A program made the position numbers and the translations under genes. From NCBI RefSeq assembly GCF_010015445.1, contig NC_053127.1:24344745-24408744 (forward strand): a stretch of DNA of 64,000 bases, in the 5' to 3' direction. Shown here piece by piece: positions 23,365 to 50,058 of the stretch. The notes under the pieces were generated by a model. That model was not told the DNA's origin. It saw only the letters and a list, made by a program, of their open reading frames with translations, and searched no databases. The number at the start of each line of letters is the position of its first letter. Position 1 is the first letter of the stretch. The stretch comes from Perca fluviatilis. Its lineage: Eukaryota > Chordata > Actinopteri > Perciformes > Percidae.

Positions 23365-26081
23365 TAGGTGTAATGTTCACAATGGTTACTATCTTAGCTT
23401 AGTGTGTTAGTGTGCTAATATTTGCTAAATAGCCTTAAACACAAATTACGCCTGAGGCTGATGGGAATGTCATTTAATTTATATATCATATAGTTGGTCA
23501 CGATGAAACTATTTGACAAATTATGTTTTAACCTGATGATGGCACTAGACGAAAAGTCATTTTGGCACATTTCACTAACTGTTACAATTTTTCCTTAAAG
23601 GGACACGAATGTCTGTACTCAATTTCATGGAATCCATCCAGTACAGGCTAGTTGTTGTGACATTTCACTTTAAATTTGCTCTATTATATTGGCCCAAAGG
23701 AAAATGTTTGTCAGGTGTAGACACTTCTTTATGGAGTCACTGTAGGAAGTCTTTGTACTGTAAAATGTCCATGTTAGAGCTTGAGATATCATTGAAGAAC
23801 ACTAATCTTATTTATGGCAGGCCAAGTGTCATGTATGCATTGTTGGAGCTTTCAGGAAAAAGAATATGGGAATGCAAAAATTATTAAGAGACATTATGCA
23901 AATGTGTTACAATAACTACTACTGTTGGGAAGGAATCCTAAAATGAAGCATGTTGAGCATGTTTTGCCTTTTTCGTCCCTTTTAGTATGGTTTGGTGTAA
24001 AGCAATCGCAGACTAGACAGGTTGGTAAATACAAGTGTGCTGTGTCCAGTTTATTGACATCATGTTGCATGATTTCTGGGTGTTGAAGGTCAGACCTTTT
24101 AGACAGTCAACCTCTCATCACCCAATGGAGCCACCATGTCTCTCTGTGGTCTAAAAGCTATCTGTTTTTTTACTTCATGCATCCTTACATTTGATGTTAT
24201 ATATGTTATGATGGTAATATTTTTTATAAGTATTTAAGTTTTTATTTATTAGATGAAACTATACACACTTTAAAATCAGCATTTTATGTCAGAATAGAAT
24301 TATAGGAGACATTAATGAAAGCGACTTCTTAGTGATTTTGTTCTTCTTCTTATTATCAAAAACGCAAGGCAATGTACTGCAGTGTAGTAGAATTTTCTTA
24401 GAATAATAAGAAACCATAAGGGTGCATTAAAATTCAAACATGTATTTAGATGTAATTAATTATTAACAGTCAACTCTGCAAACATGGGTTAATGTTATGA
24501 AACAAAAACAAATTTGCTTGTAAGTTTCAAAGTATGTAAAGAAAAATCTTTATTACTTATAATAAGCATTTAACTCTGCAAGCATGGCATTCAAATGAGG
24601 CCACAACCAAGGACATGACTATGTGTTGTTTTGCTGGAACCCCTGGGTTGCTTGCTGAGAATATAAAGTGTTAATAGTAACACATGCATGTGGAGTAACT
24701 TCATACCCGTTGTGTATTCACTAGGACAGCAACACCACTGCCGATGATTGAATGGAATATTTTTATTTCAGGTCTTGGCTTACACTGGCTGACAGCGTAT
24801 TTTGTATAGTGGCTTTGGGTTGAGTCACCACTACCATATAATTGATGTTTGATTTTTTTGACAACTCCTTTCCTTTGCCGTCCACCTGACTTTCATGTCT
24901 TTCACACATGAGAGAAACTGGGACAACCAGTGTGATCACACAGTGGGAGCTCCACACAGAAAGGGCCTGCGTTGGTAATTGAATGTGGCCAATGTAGTGG
25001 GGGGCCTCAGTGTTGCCTGGTGGCCTCGCTGCTGGCTAAACTGTAATATGCTAGGAAGTTTCAACACATACATCGCAGTGGAATAATAATTTATCTATCC
25101 TATGGGATTTACTGTTATTTTGTTCATAAACTCCAATATAAATAATTGTCTACTTTTACTTCAATATGAGAAGCATATATTTGTTAAGCAGCCACCGTAC
25201 TTGACTTCCATATATACTATTATATATACTAAGTATATATAATATATATAACTATATATAAGTGCATTACTAAGTGCACTTCATAAGTTAGGTGTCATAG
25301 ACTGTTGGCAAGAAAGGCCTCGAACTCTGTAGACTGATTGTGACTGACTGTCATGTGATGCTGATGCTAGACTGTGATTCTGTGGCTCAGTGTCTCACAA
25401 GCTGGTTAAAATGGCATCATACTGGTACCACATCACATTAAACTGTGCACACAGTATTTAATATTAACGGCCACCTCACAGCAAGCTGCCAACCCTTCTT
25501 TCTTCTCCCTGTCACTGCCCGAGACGAGTGCAGATGTGAGTCGTGCATGCGTCACTTTGCGACAAGTAGCCTACAAGATGCTAACGAGAGACTTCTGTAA
25601 TGTAAAAACAGTAAAAATTGACCTATAACGAAGTTCGTTCACTGCTGGCTACAAGTTAGCAATCAAACACAACAAAGGCTGTCACTTGAATGGCGTTTTG
25701 AGCTAACGTTAGCAATCAAACAATCATAGATAGCTAAAACGTTTTTGAAATTATTTCCATTTTCTGTTATTGTATGTAAAGAGAAAAGTTTATTATTTTA
25801 TGGATATCACAAATTTCAGTATGACCTGTTATGCCGTAAACCATTTAAATCTGAGCATGCGCGACTCACATCGGGCAGTGAAAGCCCTTTTAACTCAGCC
25901 CCCCCCCCCCCCAATTGGACCATACCACATACACAGGTGACCATAGGTTTTTTTTTATTGCAGAACTATCTTTCCTATTGTTCTTCCCCTTAGGATTGCC
26001 CAGCCCCTCCCTTCAGAAAAGACCTAATGAGGCAAACCTGCATCCACTCTCTCTGATTAAGCTGGTGGGCAGCTGAGCTAA

Positions 26082-26100
26082 CCCCCCCCCCCCCCCCCCC
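26082..26100. repeat. Poly-C run
   Basis: Nineteen C bases. A shorter C run lies near 25901. Both are in npas2 intron 1. Confidence 0.95.
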
Positions 26101-29100
26101 ACATCACAGGCAGAACCATAGCAAAACGCTATGAACCCATAAAACCTGCCGAACAGGGCTATGTCAAATAATAAAGTAGCAAACTTAAATAATAACCTAC
26201 AACATTCCAGTGAATTCTTAATGAAATTAAGAATTAAGCAGACACCAAACAGTATTCATTTTGGGAACAGGGCCTAGTGAAAAGGGAGAAAGGCAGCCTT
26301 TTCATAATTACATCTTATTATTATTGATATTTGAGTGCATGTGCTTGAAGGGGATCCTTAATATTTCAATCTTTAAAATGATTTGATGAACATGTTCAAA
26401 GAGCCAGCTTGTACTCACAGGACCAACACTGAAGCTCCATTATCTGTACTCTTCACTCACGTGACGATTGGCCCTTATCACACTTTATCATTTTTTTACT
26501 GATGCTTCTTGCTATTGCACCATCCCCTTTGCTGCTGTAACACTGAAAATGTCTGTCTATCTTAAGACAATCTATTATTAGGGAAACTTTTCTATGCAAC
26601 CTAAACATCCAGATTCAAAAGTTATGGAAGATGTGAGATTATATCACAGATGTCTGCATCAAAGTAGAAGTTCAATAATGTCTTATGTCGTGTTAAGGTT
26701 TTATCTAAATATCAAAGATCCTGACAGAAGTACACCTTTTCTTATCAGAAGTTTGTCAGACATAACTAAGTCAATACAGGCCAGAGGGGAAAATCCTTTA
26801 GTGTTATTATCAAGATGTACAAACTGCTTAGCAGGTGGGGTCCTGGCGGAACAGTGTCTTAAGAGTTATAGCATGAACAGTGATGTTCTCCGTTTGAATC
26901 AGACTCTGGACCCTTGTTGCATGTCACCCCCCACACTCAGAGCGCTTAGAGATGCTAGGGGTGTGGTTCTATGAATGACAAAGCTGCTAGTATGGCTATA
27001 GACTCTTAGTATTGTTCTACTGTAAACTATTTTACTAAAAAAAAGAAAATGGCGAAAGAAAGTACACAGCTTTAAAATGACCTACCAGTGTCAGCTAGTG
27101 TGAAAATGCTCTTCTGTTTTGCTAAGAAGCACAATAGACTTTGACAAGATTGCAATTGCTTCTGTTCAGATTTTGTTCTTTTACAAGCAAAAACACAGGA
27201 TCACATTCTGGTCTGTCATAAAAAAATAGCCTAGTAATTAACGTCTACCTATTGAAAATCAGTTATCACAGCCAAATGACGGCCGGGGCCGGCTTTAGTT
27301 ACTCAAAAGACAATTGGTGTTAATCCAATTCAGAATTTGTCTACAACCTACTCTGTAGACTCTGTGGAGACTGAACAATTAACTGCGGATCCATGACTAA
27401 TTTATTGATTGATTAGGACATTAAAATACTGATAGGGTTGTTTGGAGTCTAAAGTTGCACCTCCTTCTTATTATATCAAAATGAATGATATAGTCTTGAA
27501 AAGTAAACAGGCTGTCTTAAACGCTCACCTAGTTTTTTTTCTTTTCCCAGATTGAAATAAATGGTTTATAAACGTACAACCAGCCTCAGACAGGTTAATC
27601 TGCTCTGTTTTGCAGGCAGGGAGGATACCATTCCGCCTATATGTGATTGGCCTTCATACTGTAGTCTGACAGTATCTGACAGGTCAACTCATGTACATTT
27701 CTCATCATGTCAGTCCCTTACTTTTACGAGTTTAGTTTACACCGGGCTGTGCTGAATAAATGTGGGCCTAGCCTAATAGATTATAAAGGTATGTAAAGGC
27801 TACTTGTCATGCTTCCATGGCTAAGGTATTAGGCTACGCTAGACACTTCAGACCGTACCACTCACACACCCGAAGTTGCACATACATATATTAGGCTGGA
27901 TAATGCTCCCTTAGAGTACTCAAAATGACGTTTAGTGGGATGCTGTTATGCATTTAGCACGTGTTAAAGATTACAAACAGCACCCTCCTCCTGGTCACTA
28001 GGTTTCTTTCGGTTGTGTTGCTAATGCCGTCGTCGTTAGCCGAGTATTGAGCTACCAGCTGACCTACTTTCTCTGGTCCTGTTTACAAGCCACTGCCAGC
28101 GGAGGATGTGGAGTACAGTGCCTGGAAAATAGACGAGCACAGCCCGCAACTAGCAAACACCACACTTGGGAAATTTGCTCGCGTGTTGATATATTAGGAC
28201 AGCCAAAGCAACAGACGGCGATTAATAACAGCACGTTATTAACTTAGGCGCTGTTATGCAATTTAACGCTTTCAGCGCTGTCTCCTGGTCAGTCAGGCGC
28301 TGGTAGTTGCGCTCAAGCTCGCTATGCTTTAGTTAAAAAAAAAAAAAAAAAATGACGACATGGATTAAAGTTATGTGTGGATTTTTATATAGGCTGGAGA
28401 CCCGTTTTCAAGGTACGTGAGATTTAATTAAAGCTTACAGTTTCGCCTCACGAGCGCAAAATGTTTTCATATTGCTGCCAGCCAAGTACAGTGTTTGTAA
28501 CATCAAAGTTCACGAGTGACCTCTTTCCAAATGAAAGGAGAGGTGGTCGGCAGCATGATTAGCCCATGTCAGCTGCTCAAGATGTTCAAGATGTTCTACG
28601 AGACACAGAGTGCTAAGGCCGAAGATATATTTGATGAAATATTACATTAGGCTATATTAGCAACGTTATATACCCAGCGCACTTGAATTCTGCTTTCATG
28701 TTTACAGATCACAGCCATCTGCCCTGGTTACAAGGTTGGAATAACCTATTTTTCCCCCCGTTGTTGTACTACTACTGATGACATTCATGGTCAACGCTAA
28801 AGGGATTTTCGTCATTGTCTGCTCTAAGACGTCAAATAGCAAAATGTTAAATGTCAAAGGAAAATAAATCCTTAAATAATTTCTCAGAAGGCTTAGGTCA
28901 GGCTGATGTTACCCAACCTGGCAGCTTTAAGTCTACTGGAGTTCACATTTCTCTGACTAACCCAGTTTTCTTCTTAACGAGGCATTTGGGGCTTCTCATT
29001 TGCAGTTGAAATGTTTGTTTGTTTTTCATAGAAAGAGATTTCTTCTGTTTGACCCTGGGATGAAGTGTGGCAGAATTAGGCTACTTATTTACCATGTATA

Positions 29101-30124
29101 TACTGGAAGAATAGGGGTCATGGAGTGGACTCATTGGCCTTCACACTGTTTTTCATGTGTAGGTGTGTAACCAATAGAATAATTTCCTGATTTCTTATAA
29201 CATAATACCAGAAAACTTAAAAACTGATCAATATGTCCTTACATGTTATTAGAAATGTTTTAAACCTTTTATTTTTTATTTTTAAATTGTATATTTGTAT
29301 TTATCTTCACACCACTGCATATGAAGATATTTATACAAGCTAATGACCAGCTGATACATTTGTGATCACTTATGTTTGACATTGGTGAGGTTATCAAGTT
29401 TGTACCTGTATTTTCATATTTAACCATAATAACCATATCATGGGGAAATTAAGCAAATTAATTAAGGGTAATTTGTAATGAATATGATTTCAGCTTATAT
29501 GCAATGTGAGATAGTAACGCAGACCTAGATACATGTCAAACCAAACATTTTGAGTTTGACTGAAACTACGCTTGTCCAGGCCCAGTTAAAGTTTACCTGA
29601 CGGCTCAAAACCAGATGCTGGTTGAGGCGGTCAGGCAATTAAACTTTTACACAAGCAGACAGTAGCAGTCACTACCCCAGAGTCTGCGGGAGGATTAGCA
29701 ATAGCTTAAAGTAATCTATCAGCACAAGAGCAGCATAACTCTGTGAGCTCTCCAGCTGGAATACCACAGTATTTTTGAGCAATGTTGTCGGCTCAGAAAG
29801 CTGGCAGATAGCCTTTTCTCACAAGCAGTCGATTACCTGATTCATTTTCTTGTGTGTGTGTGTTTGTGTGTGAGAGAAGGTTAAACATTAGCATGATAAA
29901 CCCTGTGAAAGGGTCCTCTAGACTAAAGACTAAACACTTCACAAACAGCTTTTTTATTTTTACCTTAGCCATCAGGACTCTAAACTCCTCTCTGTAGCCC
30001 CCTCCTCACATACCACTGGCATTCATTACCCTCATTGTCTGATGTGTCCATTTATATATTTGTGCCGCAGAAAATAACATACTGTACCGCAAACAAATTC
30101 CACCGGCATTGGTCGTGTGGTTAA

Positions 30125-30178
30125 TGATCTATCTATCGATCTATCGATCTATCGATCTATCGATCTATCGATCTAGAT
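30125..30178. repeat. Minisatellite of period 8 (CTATCGAT)
   Basis: Five to six tandem copies of CTATCGAT, each containing ATCGAT, probably derived from an ATCT tract. Confidence 0.95.
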
Positions 30179-33100
30179 CAGTTTTGCTATCACTTGATAA
30201 TCAAAAAGGCCTGTGGCATTTAAAATTTTACACATCAAGAAATTGGAAATTGTTGCCAATGGATGAGATTGATATGGATTCTCTATGGGTATATATATTA
30301 TGATTTATTGTGATAAGGTTTCTGTTCTCAGCAGATTCAGCTGATTAAACACCAAACAAATCAAGTTGATTCATCTCATTGATTAAGAAATCCAGTCCTG
30401 CTCCTGGATTTGCTACATTGCCTATGATGGCCTATCCCAGAGATATTAAGAGGGTCTTACTAGATGCAATGTAATTATGCAAGTCTTAATTCTAATTTGT
30501 GAGTTGTAGAATAAACTATCGGCATTACACAGTGCTTGTCCGGAAGATACAAATGGACAGAGTAGGTTTTTTTGGTCTTACATTAGATTAAAGATAAACG
30601 GCACTGTTGTATGAATTACCCAGTAAACATCATCTATCTCAGCTAGCATTATTAGATAAAAGTCTGGGTTTTGCTCTTATCTGCTTCAGTGCAATGGGCT
30701 AAGCTGTCTGTGTGATACCGTGTGTCAGATCTGAATATAATGCTCAGTATGGAGAGGCTGTGCATCAAATGAAAGTATGTGCATGCTATCACTATGGGAA
30801 AATCTATACTAAATCACATGTGGCAGAAAATCGTTGCAGCTGCCATCCATACATGCCGAAGCTGACAGGCTTGCCAGCCACACCCCAATTACTCTTGTCA
30901 AACAGGAATTTTATCTTTGCCAGCTCTAGGGAAAAATATGCTGTCAAGATCTTTCAGTTCTACGAGCCATTATTATTACCGGCATTAAAGTTACAGATGG
31001 TATCAAAAAACAACCTGTGTGCTCGAGGGGGAATATTCTAACATTAATTAAGAGCCACACACAAGTGATGATAATCTGTACATGAGGATCTGACAGATAA
31101 CGTGACAGGATTTAATTTTCATGCTCAAAGACCAGCACCAGTATATGCATGAAACTAAAATTGAAAGTGCACTAGGGGATTTCATCTTCAGCAGCAAGCT
31201 TAAGCTGTCTGGTGTCTGGAGGTGGCAACATTGAAAATACTGGAAGTAACCTTTAAAATCTGCAGTGTGCTAGTGCTGTTTGTCTCAGGAAACCTAGTGT
31301 GTACAGTTAAATTAAATAAACAAAGGGACGGCATTATGTCCCACAACAAGATTTAGGGTGAGCTGTGAGGTGCAGTTGTGGCAGCAGGGGTTTTTCCTGC
31401 ATTAAACTTTAAAATGAAACCAATGAAACCTACACTCTCAAGACAAACACTGTTATTCTTACATTACATTGGGTTTCCTCTTTGGTAGGTTATGTGCAAT
31501 AATAAAGTATTTATTGCCAGAGTAATAGTCTCCATCTCTTTTATAGCCTGTTTACTTACGGAGTTTATTCATGGACTTGAATTTCAGTGTACAGACTTCT
31601 GTCATGAGTTCAGGTTGCTTGTTAAAGTCTTTAAATACCCCAGGGCACAAGTGTAACAAGACTCTGTTGTTGTTTTTTAGCTGTTTGTAACTTTGCAAGG
31701 TGTGGTTTAACCTCAATACATTAAGAGAATGCAGGTTGGTATGTCAGGTTTTGTTTTACACAGCTTTGCAGAGTGAAGACGTAAACATTGAAGCTGCATA
31801 CGGTGATTCTTGATGCACCCAAAATGGCATTTTCTTTTTCTAAATAGACATTTTCACAGTAGTTTGAATTGAATTATCAGTATTGAATAATTTGTTTTAT
31901 ATTGCTTATATAGAATATTTGGCTTTTCTTATTTAGTAAACATGCACCTCAGGCAACAGTTTTACATTTTGTTACTGTATCAACATTTGAGAAACTACTG
32001 GAGGTTTCAGTCTCGAGCTGTAACACTAATAATCTGTGTAAACAGTAATTTGGCAATAGATGAGGACAGCACTGCAGTAAATGCAGAAGTTATGTCTCTG
32101 ATTAAGCATTAGTGTTTCCCCCAGCAATAGCAAATGTTTTTTTCTTGCTGATCTTAAAAAGAATGTCATGATCAATTTGGGAAACAGTAAAATCTTAATG
32201 GCCCAATTAAATAATATCTTGAATTGTCTGTAACCATTTAGAAGTTCAGTCGCCGGCAGTCTAACATCCATGAGTGCAAAGTTTCTCCCTGCTGCTTTTC
32301 CTGCTTTCTTTTCTAATGGGTTTGTGTGCGTTTGTGTGTGTTTGTGTGGACATGGGAGGAAAGGAGGAGATGTTGGTTTGTTTACATTAATTAAGACTCT
32401 AATGGAAAGATGTGTTTCAATTGAATTGGTTGTTGCAATTGTGCAAGTCTAACTAGCTAAGACTGAAGGTGTGGGGACAACTACAGAACAATTAAAGTAT
32501 GGTTAAGATTAGACAATATAAAACACTTGAAAATGTTTAGGTAAAGACTGTGTCCATGGTTCAAGATTGCTGACTTGAAGTAGGAGATGGGATGGGAAAC
32601 TGGGCCTCCTGTGTTTTAAGCCAGATACTTTGTATGCCCAGCCACGCCACTTCCTGCATTGGAACTAAATACTGTCAGTTAAAAGTAAATTCCATTTTGC
32701 TGTTAGCTGTATATGAAGAGAATCTATTGAAGAAATCCATGCTTTCTGCTTGCACGCTGAAAACCTCGGGAACGTCTACTTTTGATTTGTAGCTGTATCT
32801 GCCCTCTTTGATTCTGGTGTGTAACAGAGAACATCAGAATTAACATATACGCTCAAATTACAGAGAAATGAAGCAACCAAAAAGAAATTGTAGCAAAAAT
32901 AATTAAATGTGCCTGCTGAACAGGATCCTGGAAGGATTGTATTGTGAAGCACTTACATTTAGCGTGGGAAGTAGAGGGTTTCTGATGTGAAAAAAGGAAG
33001 CAATTCCGAAAACAGTCATGCTACAAGGAACATACTCTATGCACATAACAAAACTGTGAACAGCAGGACCAGGGCTTACAAGTCACATATTGTAAAACGT

Positions 33101-34196
33101 GAGATTTCCATCACTTTCCCAGTAGTAAACCGACCAATGAGGTTCTAAAATCAGCTGGCTGACTGTTTGAGTCCTGCTTTTTCACATGAAATGTATCTTT
33201 TTCTTCAATAAGTCTGCACATCCATCCATTAGCTATACCTGCTTATCCGTTTGAGGGTTGTGGGTGGGGGGGGGATCACAGTGCCGTCACATATAGAGAC
33301 AGACAGCCATTCCCGCTCACATTCACATATTTACATTTGTTGCATACAGTTGTATGTTCATACATGCTATGGGAGTAGAGAAGAATATTGAAACCTCAGA
33401 TAACACCTCCATTTTAGTACTTTTTTTTTTTTTTTTTTTTTCATTACAAAAGGGCATAAGACTGCACTCTAAAGTGCACGATTCATTTTTTCTTTGCACA
33501 AAGACGTGTTTTGAGTAGTTAATTATTCATGGCTGCACCACATCAATCTTAACTAAGTATTCCTCCTCTGACAATGGATCTCATTTTGATTTGAAAGTAT
33601 GGAAAATGCAATAATGGTAGTTTCCCCTGAGGCTTCTTGTGTACATCACTGAATTCCCATTGCCCACCAACTGTAATAACAACCTGGCTATAATTGATAT
33701 ATAATTTCAAATATTTCAAGATAACTATGTTGTTTCATTGCAGCTGACCTAGGCTCCAGTGTGTGAGTTCTTAGTTTGGTTTATAATAGAGGTGTCCACT
33801 CCATGTTATACAGAGGATGTGAAGGAGGTGGCTGTTACACTCTCTCTCTTGTTTATGCTGGGTTATCAAAAAGGTTTCTGCCTCAGACATTTTTCTAGGT
33901 CAGGGGAGCTCCTACTGTGCAAAAACACTTTTTTAGTGATGAAGAACTGTACCCATGTAGTACTTGAATATTACTCATGCACTTTACATTGTATTATGAA
34001 TGGTTATTCAGCAAAACACATTAAGTCCTCATAGTAAAAAAAGGACGGATATCGTTTTAAGGATGAATGGGTGGATCTTTCTGTTTTTTCCTTAATGCAG
34101 GTCCCAAAGAAAATACTTTCTTACGTTACACAATTTTCATCCTCAACAAAATGGCCACTTACAGGATGCTCTAATCAGTTTTGTCTGTATCCACAG

Positions 34197-34326
34197 GATT
34201 TGGTGTTTCTTTTGTGGACTCGAGGAGGTGGTGGGCAACTGGTCCGCGGTAGTTTTCTTTCCAAAAGAGTGTTCAGTCGAGGTCAGCACGGATGGGACTT
34301 CAGGAAAGACCTGGTTGGGAAGAGGA
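34197..34326 (+). other. Possible extra noncoding npas2 exon
   Basis: A strong acceptor (TGTATCCACAG at 34186-34196) and a strong donor (GA|GTGAGTAT at 34326/34327) enclose 130 GC-richer bases in AT-rich intron 1. A second GA|GTGAGTAT donor follows at 34388. The open frame through it resembles nothing that I know. It could be an alternative 5' UTR exon or a decoy. Confidence 0.2.
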
Positions 34327-34780
34327 GTGAGTATGGACAACCTTTCCGACTTTGGGGGCACCTGTCCATCCACCTGCAGGGAATGGGAGTGAGTATCAAA
34401 ACTAGTCAACTCACTTTGTGATCTTCATTGTAGTTTTGCTGCATATACAGTACATTATATACACATTCTTTATTGTGCAAATAGTTCTCCAGTTCTCACA
34501 GTACAAATCATTTATGAGCCTAGCATTGCCTGCCTGTTTCGTGCTCTGGCCACACCAATTAGCCCACATCGCTGTGGGCATGTAAAAATGAAATAAAGGA
34601 TCATACCTCATTAAGGATGCATATTTTTTCAATTCAGTTGTATTCATATAGCCCAAGATCATAAATCATAAATTTGCCTCAGGAGGTTTAACAATCTGTA
34701 CAGCACCCGTCCAAACACCCGCCCAAAGAACCCTTTAATGGGGAAAGAAAGGAACCAAACCTCAGTATAATTATAATTTA

Positions 34781-34811
34781 TACTTTATTGATCCCGAGGG
34801 GGGAAATTACA
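34781..34811 (+). repeat. LINE-like 3' tail fragment (TTTATTGATCCC type)
   Basis: ACTTTATTGATCCCGAGG and GGGGAAATT match a tail motif common in fish retrotransposons. Relatives lie at 39085-39114 and, reversed, at 51478-51516. Family not assigned. Confidence 0.5.
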
Positions 34812-35727
34812 ATTGTTTGTTAGAACACACTACACACAGGACTGAAATACACACACATGCACAAATGGAGAGATGTCAGAGTGAGGGGGCTGCGACTGCT
34901 GGACAGTAACTTAGAACCTAGTATAGCCACTACTACCATGTAAGTATTGTCTTATTGCAATTAATAAATAAAAACCTTCATCATTGCAATCTGTAAATGC
35001 AATATGTACAGAGTTCTATGCAGGCCTGAAACTAAAACCTGAACAAAAAGCTATATTTTGGCTTTCTTTTTCTTTTCTTCTTGTTTACTTGCAACACACG
35101 GCATGCATTAGTGCAGACAACTGGCACAATTAGAGAGAAAAAGAGAGATATTTCTTAATAGTAATTTCTTAGAAAATTATCAACCCCAGCCTGAAGCTTT
35201 ACACAACAAAACACTCTGAACCGGTCTCAAACCCAACAGAACAAAATTTCAGCTTCAGGAAGTCTGATGGCACTCCTTGAAATTGCTTATCTGTGGCTGT
35301 AGTAACATGCACAGAGTAACTTGCTACTGGCAGTCAGGTTAAAGTCTTATTTGGATGAGGCTGTTTATATATACCTCTATGCTTTATGACTATGATTATG
35401 TCTAATGCCCTTGATGAACTTGTTACAGTATATTAAAGTCCACACGTGCCGTTCTGGCCTGAGATAGTAATGTAAATGCTATGATAACACAGGCTGCTGG
35501 CTTAGCCGAGTCATCGTTAATATTATTAGTTACATGTAGTTTTCCTACTATGACCAGTCAAAACGTCTGCTCTGAAAAAAGGCCTATTGTAAAAGGGTCA
35601 ACAACGTATCATGACAAAATGTAACTATGCCATAGTAATGCCTGATGACTCTGTTAAATCATCACAGAAACTACATTTACCTTGTACCCCTCTGTTTTCC
35701 AGCACCAACAGCTGCGTGGACGATTTA

Positions 35728-50058
<14,331 letters not shown>

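Larger units (their letters stand above)
22185..23680. repeat. Older interspersed repeat disrupted by two MITEs
   Basis: The left part (about 22185-22260, with TGTGAGGCTGCACTTTG and ATGCTAACATGCTC) and the right part (about 23365-23680, with GAGGCTGATGGGAATGTCAT, CCTGATGATGGCACTAGA and TTTCATGGAATCCATCCA) read as two halves of one repeat that is frequent in fish genomes, by memory of its typical order. The two TTAA MITEs separate them. Confidence 0.6.
12807..35702 (+). other. npas2: npas2 intron 1 (about 22.9 kb, noncoding)
   Basis: Between the candidate noncoding exon and the ATG exon I find no convincing protein or RNA gene. It contains a hAT-like element (19385-19732), an older repeat carrying two TTAA MITEs (22185-23680), several microsatellites and poly-C runs, LINE-like tail fragments (near 34781), and a common fish repeat resembling CATCCATCCATTAGCTATAC at about 33222. 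A GC-richer stretch at about 15880-16330 and another at about 27940-28350 look repeat-derived but were not identified. Open frames up to 127 codons occur (18722-19105, 26594-26974) and are best explained as chance. Confidence 0.65.

Noticed and set aside
26594..26974. 126-codon open frame in npas2 intron 1
   Set aside because: It resembles no family that I know, with no start context or conserved motif, inside intronic DNA with nearby poly-C and AT-rich repeats.
27938..28300. LTR-like direct repeat (GCTGTTATGCA with TCCTGGTCA motifs at both ends)
   Set aside because: The similarity covers only about 50 diverged bases, with no TG...CA termini or target duplication, so an LTR element is not supported.
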